NCBI RefSeq assembly: GCF_003095375.1
Contig: NZ_QEHR01000003.1
Location: 62,001-126,000 of the forward strand
Reading direction: 5' to 3'
Source of the DNA: Marixanthomonas spongiae
GTDB taxonomy: Bacteria > Bacteroidota > Bacteroidia > Flavobacteriales > Flavobacteriaceae
Length of the DNA: 64,000 nt
The notes under the pieces were generated by a model. It searched no databases, was not told where the DNA came from, and saw nothing but the letters and a program-made list of their open reading frames with translations. Positions 1-8,035 of the stretch are shown one piece after another. Each line of letters starts with the position of its first letter. Position 1 is the first letter of the stretch. The translations under genes were made by a program, and so were the position numbers.

Positions 1-1477
1 GAAACTCGGCTCGCACAATACCGTCGCCATGCTCGCCCGAAAACGAACCCTTGTATTTTTTGCAAAGTTTGGCAACATCGGTCGTTATTTTCCTAAAATA
101 GGCAACCCCTTCCCCATCCTTTAAATTTAAAATAGGCCGTAAATGCAACTCTCCAGCTCCAGCGTGGGCATAATACACTGCTTTTTGGTCATATTCTTGC
201 ATCAATGCGGTGAAATCAGCTATGTAATTGGGTAAGTCTTCTAACGCTACTGCCGTATCTTCAATACACGCCACGGCTTTATTGTCACCTACCATATTGC
301 CCAACAGCCCGAGCCCCGCCTTTCGGAGCTCTAAGGCCATCGCTATCTCTTCATTTTTCAATACCGGCATGGTGTAGCTCAAGCCTGATTTTGAGAGGGA
401 TTGCAATAAGGCTTCGGTTTGTTGCTGAAGCCCCGAAGCTGTATCTGCTTTTAATTCCAACAACAGTAATGCTTTTGGTGTTCCTTCTACAAAAAAGCGG
501 TACGGCTCGTACTTTTTGCTCTGTTTGGTGCAATCTAGTATTACATCATCCATCATTTCGCAGGTGTGCAGGTTGTGCTGCATGGCGATAGCCACATCAT
601 TCAAGCAGTTTTCAAGGGTTTTGTACTGCGACACCACCATTGCCGTGTGCTGGGGCGGCAAATCGTCCAACTGGAGCGTGATTTCGGTAGTGAACGCAAG
701 GGTACCTTCACTTCCGCAGAGCAATTTACAGAGGTTGATTTTTTCGGAAGAATTTTCATCAAACACTTCATTTTTCAAAAGCGCATCGACTGCATAGCCC
801 GTATTTCGACGGTGGATTTCAGGTTTTGGGAAGTGTTTTTTAATTTCGGCACGGGCGGTTTCCGAAGCTAATTCAGCATAAATCGTTTTATAGATGCGAC
901 CTTCAAAACTGTCTTCTTTTGTTTTTTGAAGAAATGCTGCTTTGGAAAGTGGACTGAAAACTACCGGATCGCCATTGGCCAAAATGGTTTTAAGCTGCAA
1001 GACCTTATCGCGGGTAACGCCATATTGAATGGAGGTCGTGCCGCTGCTGTTATTGCCTACCATCCCGCCAAGCATGCACCTGTTGGAGGTCGAGGTGTTG
1101 GGGCCAAAAAACAGTCCATATTGCTTTAAATAGGCATTCAGTTCGTCTCTAATAACGCCCGGTTGCAGGGTTACCGTTTTATTTTGAGTATCAACCGAGA
1201 TGATGTTAGTAAAATATTTAGAAACATCGACTACGATACCATCGCCAACACATTGCCCTGCGAGCGACGTTCCTGCTGTTCGCGGAATGAGTGATGTATT
1301 ATTCTCCTGTGAAAACTCAATAAGTTGTAGAATTGCTTGGTCAGTCTTCGGAAAAGCTACTGCCAAAGGGAGTTTACGGTACACCGAAGCATCTGTGGCA
1401 TATAGTGCTTTGTGTAGGTCGCCGTAGTGAAAATCACCTTTAAACGTTTCTTTAAAATAAGCAAGTTGGTTTTTCAT
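1..1477 (-). CDS. FAD-binding oxidase (glycolate/D-lactate type), partial
   Basis: The gene runs off the left edge; about 492 residues of its N-terminal part are visible, read from an ATG at 1475-1477. Two flavoenzyme blocks are clear. The first is an FAD-binding region with PRTAGTSLAGQCVGDGIVV near residue 65 and GGMVGNNSSGTTSIQYG near residue 137. The second is a GlcD-like C-terminal FAD-oxidase region, cut at the edge in FSGEHGDGIVRAEF. This is the order seen in glycolate oxidase and D-lactate dehydrogenase-type enzymes that oxidise 2-hydroxyacids. In many bacteria the YdiJ-like form continues into a cysteine-rich iron-sulfur half, which would lie outside the window. The substrate cannot be decided from the sequence. 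It is divergent from the barrel gene at 1621. Confidence 0.85.
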   Translation of the reverse strand, partial: MKNQLAYFKETFKGDFHYGDLHKALYATDASVYRKLPLAVAFPKTDQAILQLIEFSQENNTSLIPRTAGTSLAGQCVGDGIVVDVSKYFTNIISVDTQNKTVTLQPGVIRDELNAYLKQYGLFFGPNTSTSNRCMLGGMVGNNSSGTTSIQYGVTRDKVLQLKTILANGDPVVFSPLSKAAFLQKTKEDSFEGRIYKTIYAELASETARAEIKKHFPKPEIHRRNTGYAVDALLKNEVFDENSSEKINLCKLLCGSEGTLAFTTEITLQLDDLPPQHTAMVVSQYKTLENCLNDVAIAMQHNLHTCEMMDDVILDCTKQSKKYEPYRFFVEGTPKALLLLELKADTASGLQQQTEALLQSLSKSGLSYTMPVLKNEEIAMALELRKAGLGLLGNMVGDNKAVACIEDTAVALEDLPNYIADFTALMQEYDQKAVYYAHAGAGELHLRPILNLKDGEGVAYFRKITTDVAKLCKKYKGSFSGEHGDGIVRAEF

Positions 1478-1584
1478 AGGTTTCTGTAAATGTAAAAAAA
1501 CGAATGCTTCTTCTTTAACAAAAATTTGCCAAATGCACTTTTAAAGTTAGGAACGCATTAACACAAACCAGCGGATAATCAGCC

Positions 1585-1592
1585 TACATTTG
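1585..1592 (+). promoter_or_regulatory. Putative -7 box (TACATTTG)
   Basis: TACATTTG fits the Bacteroidota -7 consensus TAnnTTTG and lies 28 bases before the ATG of the barrel gene at 1621. No TTTG was found at the ideal 19-base upstream distance, so the assignment rests on the -7 element alone. Confidence 0.35.
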
Positions 1593-1620
1593 CTATTGAT
1601 AACAAACAAAAAACACAATT

Positions 1621-2118
1621 ATGAAAAAATTTGTATTGATTTTAGTAGCTATTGGAGCTTTTTCATTTTCTGCACAGTCGCAGGTGATATCCGATAATGC
1701 CATTGGACTTCGATTAGGAGGTAATGACGGTTTCGGTCCCGAAATCAACTATCAACGTGCCGTTGGCAGTGACAATAACCGACTTGAATTTGGTTTGGGC
1801 TGGAGAAGCAATAGCGATTTTAACGCCTTTAAATTAATTGGCCTGTACCAATGGGTATGGAACATAGACGGCGGTTTCAATTGGTACGTTGGTCCTGGTG
1901 CTGGTATCGCCAATGTGGATTATGACGACGATTTCTTTCCAGAAAACAGGTACGATGATTCAGAAACGTATGTTTTTTTAGCTGGTGATGTGGGTATCGA
2001 GTATAATTTTGACATTCCCTTATTGCTGTCGCTGGACTTTAGACCGGAAATTGGTTTTGGCGACTACAACGACGATTTAGACTTTGATATCGCATTGGGG
2101 GTCCGATACCAATTTTAA
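1621..2118 (+). CDS. Small outer-membrane beta-barrel protein
   Basis: A 165-residue secreted protein. Residues 1-21 (MKKFVLILVAIGAFSFSAQSQ) form a signal peptide ending in a typical AQSQ cleavage region. The rest alternates aromatic and polar residues in short stretches (LEFGLGW, FNWYVGPGAG, VGIEYNFDIP) and ends in LGVRYQF. A C-terminal aromatic residue after a beta strand is the hallmark of outer-membrane barrels. The length suits an eight-stranded OmpW/OprF-like barrel. It has its own promoter-like box and terminator, so it is probably monocistronic. The ligand or function is not evident. Confidence 0.75.
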   Translation: MKKFVLILVAIGAFSFSAQSQVISDNAIGLRLGGNDGFGPEINYQRAVGSDNNRLEFGLGWRSNSDFNAFKLIGLYQWVWNIDGGFNWYVGPGAGIANVDYDDDFFPENRYDDSETYVFLAGDVGIEYNFDIPLLLSLDFRPEIGFGDYNDDLDFDIALGVRYQF

Positions 2119-2140
2119 AACCAAATGAAATATTAAATAA

Positions 2141-2172
2141 AACCCTTGCTTACTACAGCAAGGTTTTTTTTA
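2141..2172 (+). terminator. Rho-independent terminator
   Basis: CCTTGCT (2144-2150) pairs with AGCAAGG (2157-2163) across a six-base loop and is followed at once by eight T. It lies 23 bases after the stop of the barrel gene. Confidence 0.8.
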
Positions 2173-2312
2173 TGGGCCTTTGGTTGATCTGGTTTTTAGG
2201 TAAAACTTAATCTAGCAGGATTTTACTACCAAAAATTTAACACTAAAATAAAATTAGACTGGTGTTTTTCTGAAGTTTCAGAATGGAGCATCCAAGTGTT
2301 CTTAAGCGTTGC

Positions 2313-2630
2313 CTATTCTTCCAGTTCTACTTCAATGGTTTGGGCCACTGGATCTTTTTTGCCTTGCCAAACGTAGGTGTACAACCACATTAACGTAAAT
2401 GTTGGCATAAAGTCTGAAATGGGCAGGATTTCTTCTATAAAGACAACAATAGAGGCTATCCTTCCTTGTTTTCCTTCGTACATATCGCTCATTTTCTTGG
2501 CAGCATAAGGCGCCCATAAGATGTCCAGAAAAGGTCCGATCACGGGGACGAACATAGTGGCCATCCCCACCAGGTCGTATATAAGTCCTTTTTTGAGCAA
2601 GGTATATTTTGAATTTGTCATAGTATGCAT
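2313..2630 (-). CDS. Small membrane protein, function unknown
   Basis: A 105-residue protein I cannot assign to a named family. Two hydrophobic stretches are visible, around LVGMATMFVPVIGPFLDILW and around FMPTFTLMWLYTYVW. Between them are a charged stretch (KKMSDMYEGKQGR) and a second hydrophobic segment, so it is probably an inner-membrane protein. The C-terminus is acidic (EVELEE). Two ATGs are possible, at 2628-2630 and 2619-2621, with no ribosome-binding site to choose between them. It lies 42 bases downstream of folE on the same strand and could be co-transcribed with msrA-folE. Confidence 0.55.
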   Translation of the reverse strand: MHTMTNSKYTLLKKGLIYDLVGMATMFVPVIGPFLDILWAPYAAKKMSDMYEGKQGRIASIVVFIEEILPISDFMPTFTLMWLYTYVWQGKKDPVAQTIEVELEE

Positions 2631-2672
2631 TTCGATTATTTACTGTTTATAACGCAAAAAACCTGCCAAATG

Positions 2673-3272
2673 TTATGAAAGGTCATTGCTTATCAGTTTC
2701 AGGAATTCATCCCGCGTTTCTATTTTCTCGAACTGCCCACGAAAACCTGAAGTCGTGGTCACGCTGTTTTGTTTTTGCACACCCCGCATCATCATACACA
2801 AATGGGCAGCTTCAATCACGACTGCCACGCCTTGGGGTTTTAACGTATTGTTGATGCATTCCAGGATATCGTGCGTTAACCGCTCTTGCACCTGTAGGCG
2901 ACGTGCAAATATATCCACCACCCTTGGGATTTTGCTGAGTCCCACTATGTGGCCATCGGGTATGTAGGCAATGTGCGCTTTACCAAAAAACGGAAGCATG
3001 TGATGCTCGCACAACGAGTACAGCTCAATATCCTTAATGATGACCATATCGTGGTAATCTTCAGCAAACATGGCCGATTTCAATATCTCGGCTGGGTCTT
3101 GGCAATTACCGGAAGTTAAAAACTGCATCGCCTTTGCGGCGCGTTCTGGGGTTTTCGCGATCCCTTCCCGATCAACGTCTTCCCCGAGTTGGGTTAAAAT
3201 TTCAGAAAAATGCGTTTTTAAATCGTTTGTTACGTTTTCGTTGTACTCTTCAAAAAATGTATAAGATGCCAT
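2673..3272 (-). CDS. folE: GTP cyclohydrolase I
   Basis: A 199-residue enzyme that converts GTP to 7,8-dihydroneopterin triphosphate, the first step of tetrahydrofolate or biopterin synthesis. The zinc ligands are in place: Cys88 and His91 in [10 protein letters not shown], and Cys159 in [10 protein letters not shown], with the family spacing. The motif [20 protein letters not shown] and the C-terminal substrate region ([10 protein letters not shown]) are intact. The length is normal for a bacterial FolE. Its start codon shares one base with the msrA stop (TAATG), so the two genes are likely translationally coupled. Confidence 0.95.
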   Translation of the reverse strand: MASYTFFEEYNENVTNDLKTHFSEILTQLGEDVDREGIAKTPERAAKAMQFLTSGNCQDPAEILKSAMFAEDYHDMVIIKDIELYSLCEHHMLPFFGKAHIAYIPDGHIVGLSKIPRVVDIFARRLQVQERLTHDILECINNTLKPQGVAVVIEAAHLCMMMRGVQKQNSVTTTSGFRGQFEKIETRDEFLKLISNDLS

Positions 3273-3811
3273 TAAGTGCTTTTTAGTTTATGGGAATAGT
3301 ATTTTTTTAATTTATCGATCTTAGGGTTAATAATATATTGGCAATAGGGTTGCTGGGTGTTTTGATTATAATAATCGTGATGGTCTATTTCGGCTTTATA
3401 AAAAGCGTCCAACGGCTTCACCTCGGTCACGATGGGGTTGTCAAACACCTCTTTTTCGGTGAGCAAGGTAATGAAATCTTCAGTTATTTGCTTTTGTTCT
3501 TCCGAAGTATAAAATATTGCGCTTCGGTACTGGGTGCCTACATCGTTTGCTTGCCTGTTCAATGTTGTGGGGTCATGGGTGGCGAAAAATATTTCTAGCA
3601 AAGTTTCCATGGTTACTTTGTTTGGGTCGTAGGTTATTTCAACGGCTTCGGCATGCCCGGTGCGGCCAGTTATTACCTCCCGATAGGCCGGGTTTTTAAT
3701 GGTACCGCCAGCAAATCCGGGAATTACGCTCTCTACGCCTTCAATACGTTGAAAAACGGCTTCGGTACACCAAAAACAACCTCCGGCAAATACAATTTTA
3801 TGGTCGTTCAT
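3272..3811 (-). CDS. msrA: Peptide-methionine (S)-S-oxide reductase
   Basis: A 179-residue repair enzyme that reduces the S epimer of methionine sulfoxide in proteins. The active-site block [11 protein letters not shown] carries the catalytic Cys12 near the N-terminus. The family motifs [12 protein letters not shown] and [12 protein letters not shown] are present. No signal peptide is seen, so it is cytosolic. It is the upstream member of an msrA-folE pair joined by a TAATG overlap. Two msrB genes sit much farther along, at 55244-56120, so the two stereospecific halves of the system are not linked here. Confidence 0.95.
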   Translation of the reverse strand: MNDHKIVFAGGCFWCTEAVFQRIEGVESVIPGFAGGTIKNPAYREVITGRTGHAEAVEITYDPNKVTMETLLEIFFATHDPTTLNRQANDVGTQYRSAIFYTSEEQKQITEDFITLLTEKEVFDNPIVTEVKPLDAFYKAEIDHHDYYNQNTQQPYCQYIINPKIDKLKKYYSHKLKST

Positions 3812-3997
3812 TAAAAATGTTTTTCTATTACTATAATTAAATGCTTTTTTCTTGAAACTGCAAAGTACAAAAGTCCTTAAGTTACTCCGTGTTTGTTTAA
3901 CAAATATTTAATTTCTTAGAACAAAACTATTTAGTTGAAAAAGTTTTATTGTGTTTCTCTAAGCAAAACAGTACTTTCACGGTTTTAATGAACAGTC

Positions 3998-4657
3998 ATG
4001 ATTTTAGCTGAAAACTTACACAAATACTATGACGACCTTCACGTGCTTAAAGGTGTTGACCTTCACATAAAGCAAGGGGAGATTGTATCGATAGTGGGGG
4101 CGTCTGGGGCCGGGAAAACCACTTTGCTCCAAATATTGGGCACGCTCGATAATTCAGAAAAAAACGAGGGAAAACTGAATATCAATGGCATTGACATTAA
4201 AACACTGAAACGAAAGGAGTTGGCAAAGTTCCGAAACAAGAATCTGGGATTTATTTTTCAGTTTCATCAATTACTTCCAGAATTTACGGCCTTGGAAAAC
4301 GTGTGCATTCCAGCTTTTATCAATAAAACGCCAAAGCCAAAAGCCGAAAAAAGAGCTAAAGAACTCCTTTCCTTTCTGGGACTGTCGCATCGGGAAGACC
4401 ACAAACCCAACGAACTTTCAGGCGGTGAGCAACAACGTGTGGCCGTTGCGCGCGCCTTGATCAATAAACCGGCCATCATCCTTGCCGATGAGCCCAGCGG
4501 CAACCTGGACACCGAAAGTGCCGAAAACCTGCACAACCTGTTCTTTAAGCTCCGGGATGAATTTGGGCAAACATTCGTAATCGTTACGCATAACGAAGAG
4601 CTGGCCGAAATGGCCGACCGCATGCTTGAAATGCAGGACGGAAAAATATTGCGATAA
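3998..4657 (+). CDS. lolD: LolD-type ABC transporter ATPase
   Basis: A 219-residue ABC ATP-binding subunit. Walker A is GASGAGKTT (residues 34-42), the signature motif is [15 protein letters not shown], Walker B is [12 protein letters not shown] and the H-loop is VIVTHNEE. The short length and N-terminus ([11 protein letters not shown]) fit the LolD/MacB class, whose members power lipoprotein release from the inner membrane or other MacB-like exporters. No permease gene lies beside it, so the partner must be encoded elsewhere. The next gene starts three bases after the stop, which points to one operon with the TIGR02757 gene. Confidence 0.85.
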   Translation: MILAENLHKYYDDLHVLKGVDLHIKQGEIVSIVGASGAGKTTLLQILGTLDNSEKNEGKLNINGIDIKTLKRKELAKFRNKNLGFIFQFHQLLPEFTALENVCIPAFINKTPKPKAEKRAKELLSFLGLSHREDHKPNELSGGEQQRVAVARALINKPAIILADEPSGNLDTESAENLHNLFFKLRDEFGQTFVIVTHNEELAEMADRMLEMQDGKILR

Positions 4658-4660
4658 TCA

Positions 4661-5449
4661 ATGCGAAGGGCAGAATTAAAACGGTTTCTCGACGAAAAAG
4701 CTGCGTATTACAACCAGCCGTTGTTCATTGAAAGCGACCCCATTCAAATACCCCACCAATTTTCAAGAAAAGAAGACATTGAAATAGCTGGGTTTTTAAT
4801 GGCAACCATCGCTTGGGGCAACCGGAAAAGTATTATAAACAATGGAAAAAAATTGATGCAGTTAATGGGGAACTCCCCTTACGACTATATTGTAAATTTT
4901 TCAGAAGCCATGCATGCCGACAGGCAAAATAAACAGGCCGAATTGCTTTCCAGTTTTGTGCATCGCACTTTTAACGGCGATGATTTGGTGTATTTTATAA
5001 AAGCACTTCAACATATCTACCTGCACCACGGTGGATTAGAAGCCGTTTTTGCCGCTTTTTCAGAAGAAGACACCCTGCAGCCGGCCATTCATCATTTTAA
5101 GAAGCTCTTTTTCAGCCTGCCCCATTTAAAACGTACCGAAAAACACGTGAGCGACCCGTTAAAGGGTTCGGCAGCAAAACGCATCAATATGTTTTTAAGG
5201 TGGATGGTGCGCAACGACAACACGGGCGTTGATTTTGGTATATGGAACAGCCTTTCCCCTTCTCAACTCTCCTGCCCTTTGGACGTGCACAGCGGACGGG
5301 TGGCCAGAAGCCTGTCGCTGCTAAAACGCAAACAAAACGATGCCAAAGCGGTAACCGAACTCGATGCTGCCCTAAAGCGATTGGACCCCAACGATCCGGT
5401 AAAATACGACTTTGCCCTTTTTGGCCTTGGGGTTTTCGAGGCTTTTTAA
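4661..5449 (+). CDS. TIGR02757 family protein (DUF2400)
   Basis: A 262-residue protein matching the TIGR02757/DUF2400 family by its conserved blocks: IPHQFSRKEDIEIAGFLMAT near the N-terminus, KGSAAKRINMFLRWMVR in the middle, and CPLDVHSGRVARSLSLL followed by DPVKYDFALFGLGV at the end. The helix-rich fold, with a PLDVH motif and the Leu/Arg-rich helix after it, resembles HhH-GPD DNA glycosylases, but no catalytic function is established. There is no signal peptide. It follows lolD by three bases. Confidence 0.8.
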   Translation: MRRAELKRFLDEKAAYYNQPLFIESDPIQIPHQFSRKEDIEIAGFLMATIAWGNRKSIINNGKKLMQLMGNSPYDYIVNFSEAMHADRQNKQAELLSSFVHRTFNGDDLVYFIKALQHIYLHHGGLEAVFAAFSEEDTLQPAIHHFKKLFFSLPHLKRTEKHVSDPLKGSAAKRINMFLRWMVRNDNTGVDFGIWNSLSPSQLSCPLDVHSGRVARSLSLLKRKQNDAKAVTELDAALKRLDPNDPVKYDFALFGLGVFEAF

Positions 5450-5524
5450 AATTTATACCTTCTTAATTCATTAGTAGAATTCTAAATGAAATTTAGTAAC
5501 TTTACAACATAACAAAAAACAAAA

Positions 5525-5556
5525 CGGGGTTTACCCCATAGGAGGAATTACTATTG
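5525..5556 (+). promoter_or_regulatory. Hairpin plus Shine-Dalgarno before a TTG start
   Basis: GGGG (5526-5529) and CCCC (5534-5537) can form a short hairpin with a TTTA loop. Three bases later comes a full GGAGGA (5541-5546), seven bases before the TTG start of the kinase at 5554. The frame is closed by TAG at 5539-5541, so TTG is the first start available. A canonical Shine-Dalgarno is rare in this window and decides this start. Confidence 0.6.
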
Positions 5557-6756
5557 ATTACACCAGCCATTCCGGCCAACGAGCAGGAACGACTATCAGC
5601 GTTGAGGTCTTATCAAATGTTGGACACGCTTCCAGAAAAAGACTTTGACAACATTACTGCTTTAACAGCAAGCATTTGCGATACGCCCATATCCCTCATT
5701 ACCCTGATGGATACAAATCGCAATTTCCTAAAATCGCACCATGGCGTTGACTTACAGGAATCGCCAAGGGACAGTTCCTTTTGCGGACACGCCATTGTTG
5801 ACAATTCAGAAATATTTATCGTAGAAGACACCTTAAAGGACGAACGGTTTAAAGACAACCCCATCGTTAAAGAGCAACACATCCGCTTTTACGCGGGCGT
5901 TACCCTTTTCAGCCCAGATGGTTATGCTTTGGGCACCCTTTGTGTGTTCGATACCAAACCAAGGAAGCTGGACCAGAAACAGACAAACGCCTTAAAAGCG
6001 TTGGGATCACAAGTAGTAAACCTGCTGGAAGAACGAAAAAGGAATATCGCCTTGCAAGAACTGCAAAAAGAATTGCAGGAAAACAACGAACGGTTAAAAA
6101 ACTTTGCGGGTATCATTTCGCACGACATGAAAATGCCTTTGGCGAACATGATCGTTACTTCTGATATTTTAAAGAAAAAATACGGAAAAAACCTCGACGA
6201 ACAGGGCCTTGAATATTTAGACTACCTAAAACAATCGTCTTTCACTTTAAGCGAATACGTTACCGGGCTATTGGAACATTACGAAAGTGAAAAAACCTCC
6301 CAACAATCGTACGAAGAGTTTGACACCCACCATCTTTTTGAAGAAATCGTGGAGCTGTTGAACATTAGCGTGGATTGTGAAATAAACCTCCCTGAAAACA
6401 ACCTTGAAGTCTCTTGTAACAAAACAGCCTTAGAGCAAATATTGATCAACCTTATTGGCAATTCCTTAAAATACAACGATAAGGACAAAATTGTTATCGA
6501 TATTGATTGTAAAAAAGAAAATGGAATGCTTTTCATTACCATCGTAGATAATGGCGTGGGCATCGAAAAAGAAAAACTAAACGAAATCTTCGAGCTTTTT
6601 ACCACCCTTGGTACCTTAGACAGAAACGGCCAAAAAGGAAACGGCATTGGGCTATCCACGGTTAAAAAACTGGTCAACAAGCTTGAAGGCGATATCTCTG
6701 TTTCTTCCGAAGTGGGACAAGGCACAACTTTTGAGTTTTCTATTGCATGCCAGTAA
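5554..6756 (+). CDS. GAF-domain sensor histidine kinase (first of a pair)
   Basis: A 400-residue kinase starting at TTG with a strong Shine-Dalgarno. An N-terminal GAF domain (about residues 20-160) opens with the family pattern ERLSALRSYQMLDTLPEKDF and contains SSFCGHAI and YALGTLCVFD. A short coiled-coil linker follows (LEERKRNIALQELQKELQ). The HisKA phosphoacceptor is His190 in ISHDMKMPLAN. The ATPase carries the N box (NLIGNSLKYND), G1 (DNGVGIEKE) and G2 (GNGIGLST). There are no membrane segments, so it senses a cytosolic or small diffusible signal. No response regulator is encoded nearby. It is a paralogue of the next gene. Confidence 0.9.
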   Translation: MITPAIPANEQERLSALRSYQMLDTLPEKDFDNITALTASICDTPISLITLMDTNRNFLKSHHGVDLQESPRDSSFCGHAIVDNSEIFIVEDTLKDERFKDNPIVKEQHIRFYAGVTLFSPDGYALGTLCVFDTKPRKLDQKQTNALKALGSQVVNLLEERKRNIALQELQKELQENNERLKNFAGIISHDMKMPLANMIVTSDILKKKYGKNLDEQGLEYLDYLKQSSFTLSEYVTGLLEHYESEKTSQQSYEEFDTHHLFEEIVELLNISVDCEINLPENNLEVSCNKTALEQILINLIGNSLKYNDKDKIVIDIDCKKENGMLFITIVDNGVGIEKEKLNEIFELFTTLGTLDRNGQKGNGIGLSTVKKLVNKLEGDISVSSEVGQGTTFEFSIACQ

Positions 6757-6792
6757 AACCACAAAAAACTTCTTTACGTAGATCCTTTACTT

Positions 6793-7989
6793 ATGAATGT
6801 CCCTTACCCCAAAGAAAAAGAGCGCAAGCGTTTAAACGCGCTAAAAGCATATTTCTCCCTTGATTCCCAAGAAATACCAGATTTCAACAACATTACCTCT
6901 TTAGCAGCAAAAATTTGCGCTACCCCCATTGCGTTTGTGTCGCTTGTTTATAAAAAAGACAACCTCCTGCTTTCTTGTTATGGAACCGATCTGGATAAAT
7001 CATCAAGAAACATTTCATTCTGTGAACATGCCGTACATAAAAACAGTGATTTATATCTGGTGAGCGACACCCACAAATCTGAAATTTTCAAAAACAATCC
7101 CATTGTAAAGCAGTACGATATCCAGTTTTATGCCGGTGCGCCTTTGGTCGATCCAGATGGAAACACATTGGGCACCTTGTGCGTGTACGATCACAAACCA
7201 AGAACATTAACCGATGTCCAGAAGGAAACGCTCACTTCCTTAGCCGAACAAGTGATGAATTTACTGGAGCTGAGAAAGAAAAACCGTCAATTTCAACAAG
7301 CGGAAAAAGAGCTTTTGGAACGCAACCAACAACTTGAAAATTTTGCCCATGTAGTATCGCACGACCTAAAATCGCCTTTGGCCAATATCATATCCCTAAC
7401 GCGGTTTTTACGGGAAGAGAACCAAGAAAAATTCAACGATAATTCCTTGCAGTACCTCGATTATATTGAAGAATCCTCAAATACGTTAAAAGAGCTCATT
7501 GACCGCACTTTAGGATACTACAAAACCAACGAATTGCTTAATGAACAAAAAACAGACGTACCATTAAGAGCGTTTTTTGAAAAGATTAAAGAACTCTTCA
7601 TCGTAAAGGATGGCATTTTTGAATACCCCACCACAGGAGTGGCCCAAAACATCAACGAACCTGCACTTACCCGAATCATGCTTAACTTGATCGATAATGC
7701 TTTAAAATATAACACTGCAGAGATCCCTAAAATAACCGCTGCATATCAAAGCGATGAAGATTACCATACCTTCAAGATAACAGACAACGGTATAGGCATT
7801 GCCAAAGACATTCAACAAGATATTTTCGGGCTTTTTAAAACCACCGGCGTAAAAGACCGCGAAGGTAAACACGGTACGGGCATTGGCTTGGCTACCGTTA
7901 AAAACTTGGTAGAGAAGATGGGCGGGCGCATCAGGGTGGAGTCGAACTTGGGAAAAGGCAGCACCTTTATCTTTACCTTAAGGAAATAG
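6793..7989 (+). CDS. GAF-domain sensor histidine kinase (second of a pair)
   Basis: A 398-residue paralogue of the preceding kinase, with the same order: GAF (about residues 15-155, with ISFCEHAV and NTLGTLCVYD), linker, HisKA and ATPase. The phosphoacceptor is His190 in VSHDLKSPLAN, at the same residue number as in the first copy. ATPase boxes are NLIDNALKYNT, DNGIGIAKD and GTGIGLATV. It starts at ATG, 36 bases after the stop of the first kinase, so both are probably on one transcript. The GAF domains have diverged far more than the kinase boxes, suggesting different inputs to a shared output. No membrane segments or response regulator are visible. Confidence 0.9.
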   Translation: MNVPYPKEKERKRLNALKAYFSLDSQEIPDFNNITSLAAKICATPIAFVSLVYKKDNLLLSCYGTDLDKSSRNISFCEHAVHKNSDLYLVSDTHKSEIFKNNPIVKQYDIQFYAGAPLVDPDGNTLGTLCVYDHKPRTLTDVQKETLTSLAEQVMNLLELRKKNRQFQQAEKELLERNQQLENFAHVVSHDLKSPLANIISLTRFLREENQEKFNDNSLQYLDYIEESSNTLKELIDRTLGYYKTNELLNEQKTDVPLRAFFEKIKELFIVKDGIFEYPTTGVAQNINEPALTRIMLNLIDNALKYNTAEIPKITAAYQSDEDYHTFKITDNGIGIAKDIQQDIFGLFKTTGVKDREGKHGTGIGLATVKNLVEKMGGRIRVESNLGKGSTFIFTLRK

Positions 7990-8035
7990 CGATTGTTTAC
8001 ACAGCATTTCATATATTTGGGCAATAAATTTTAGG

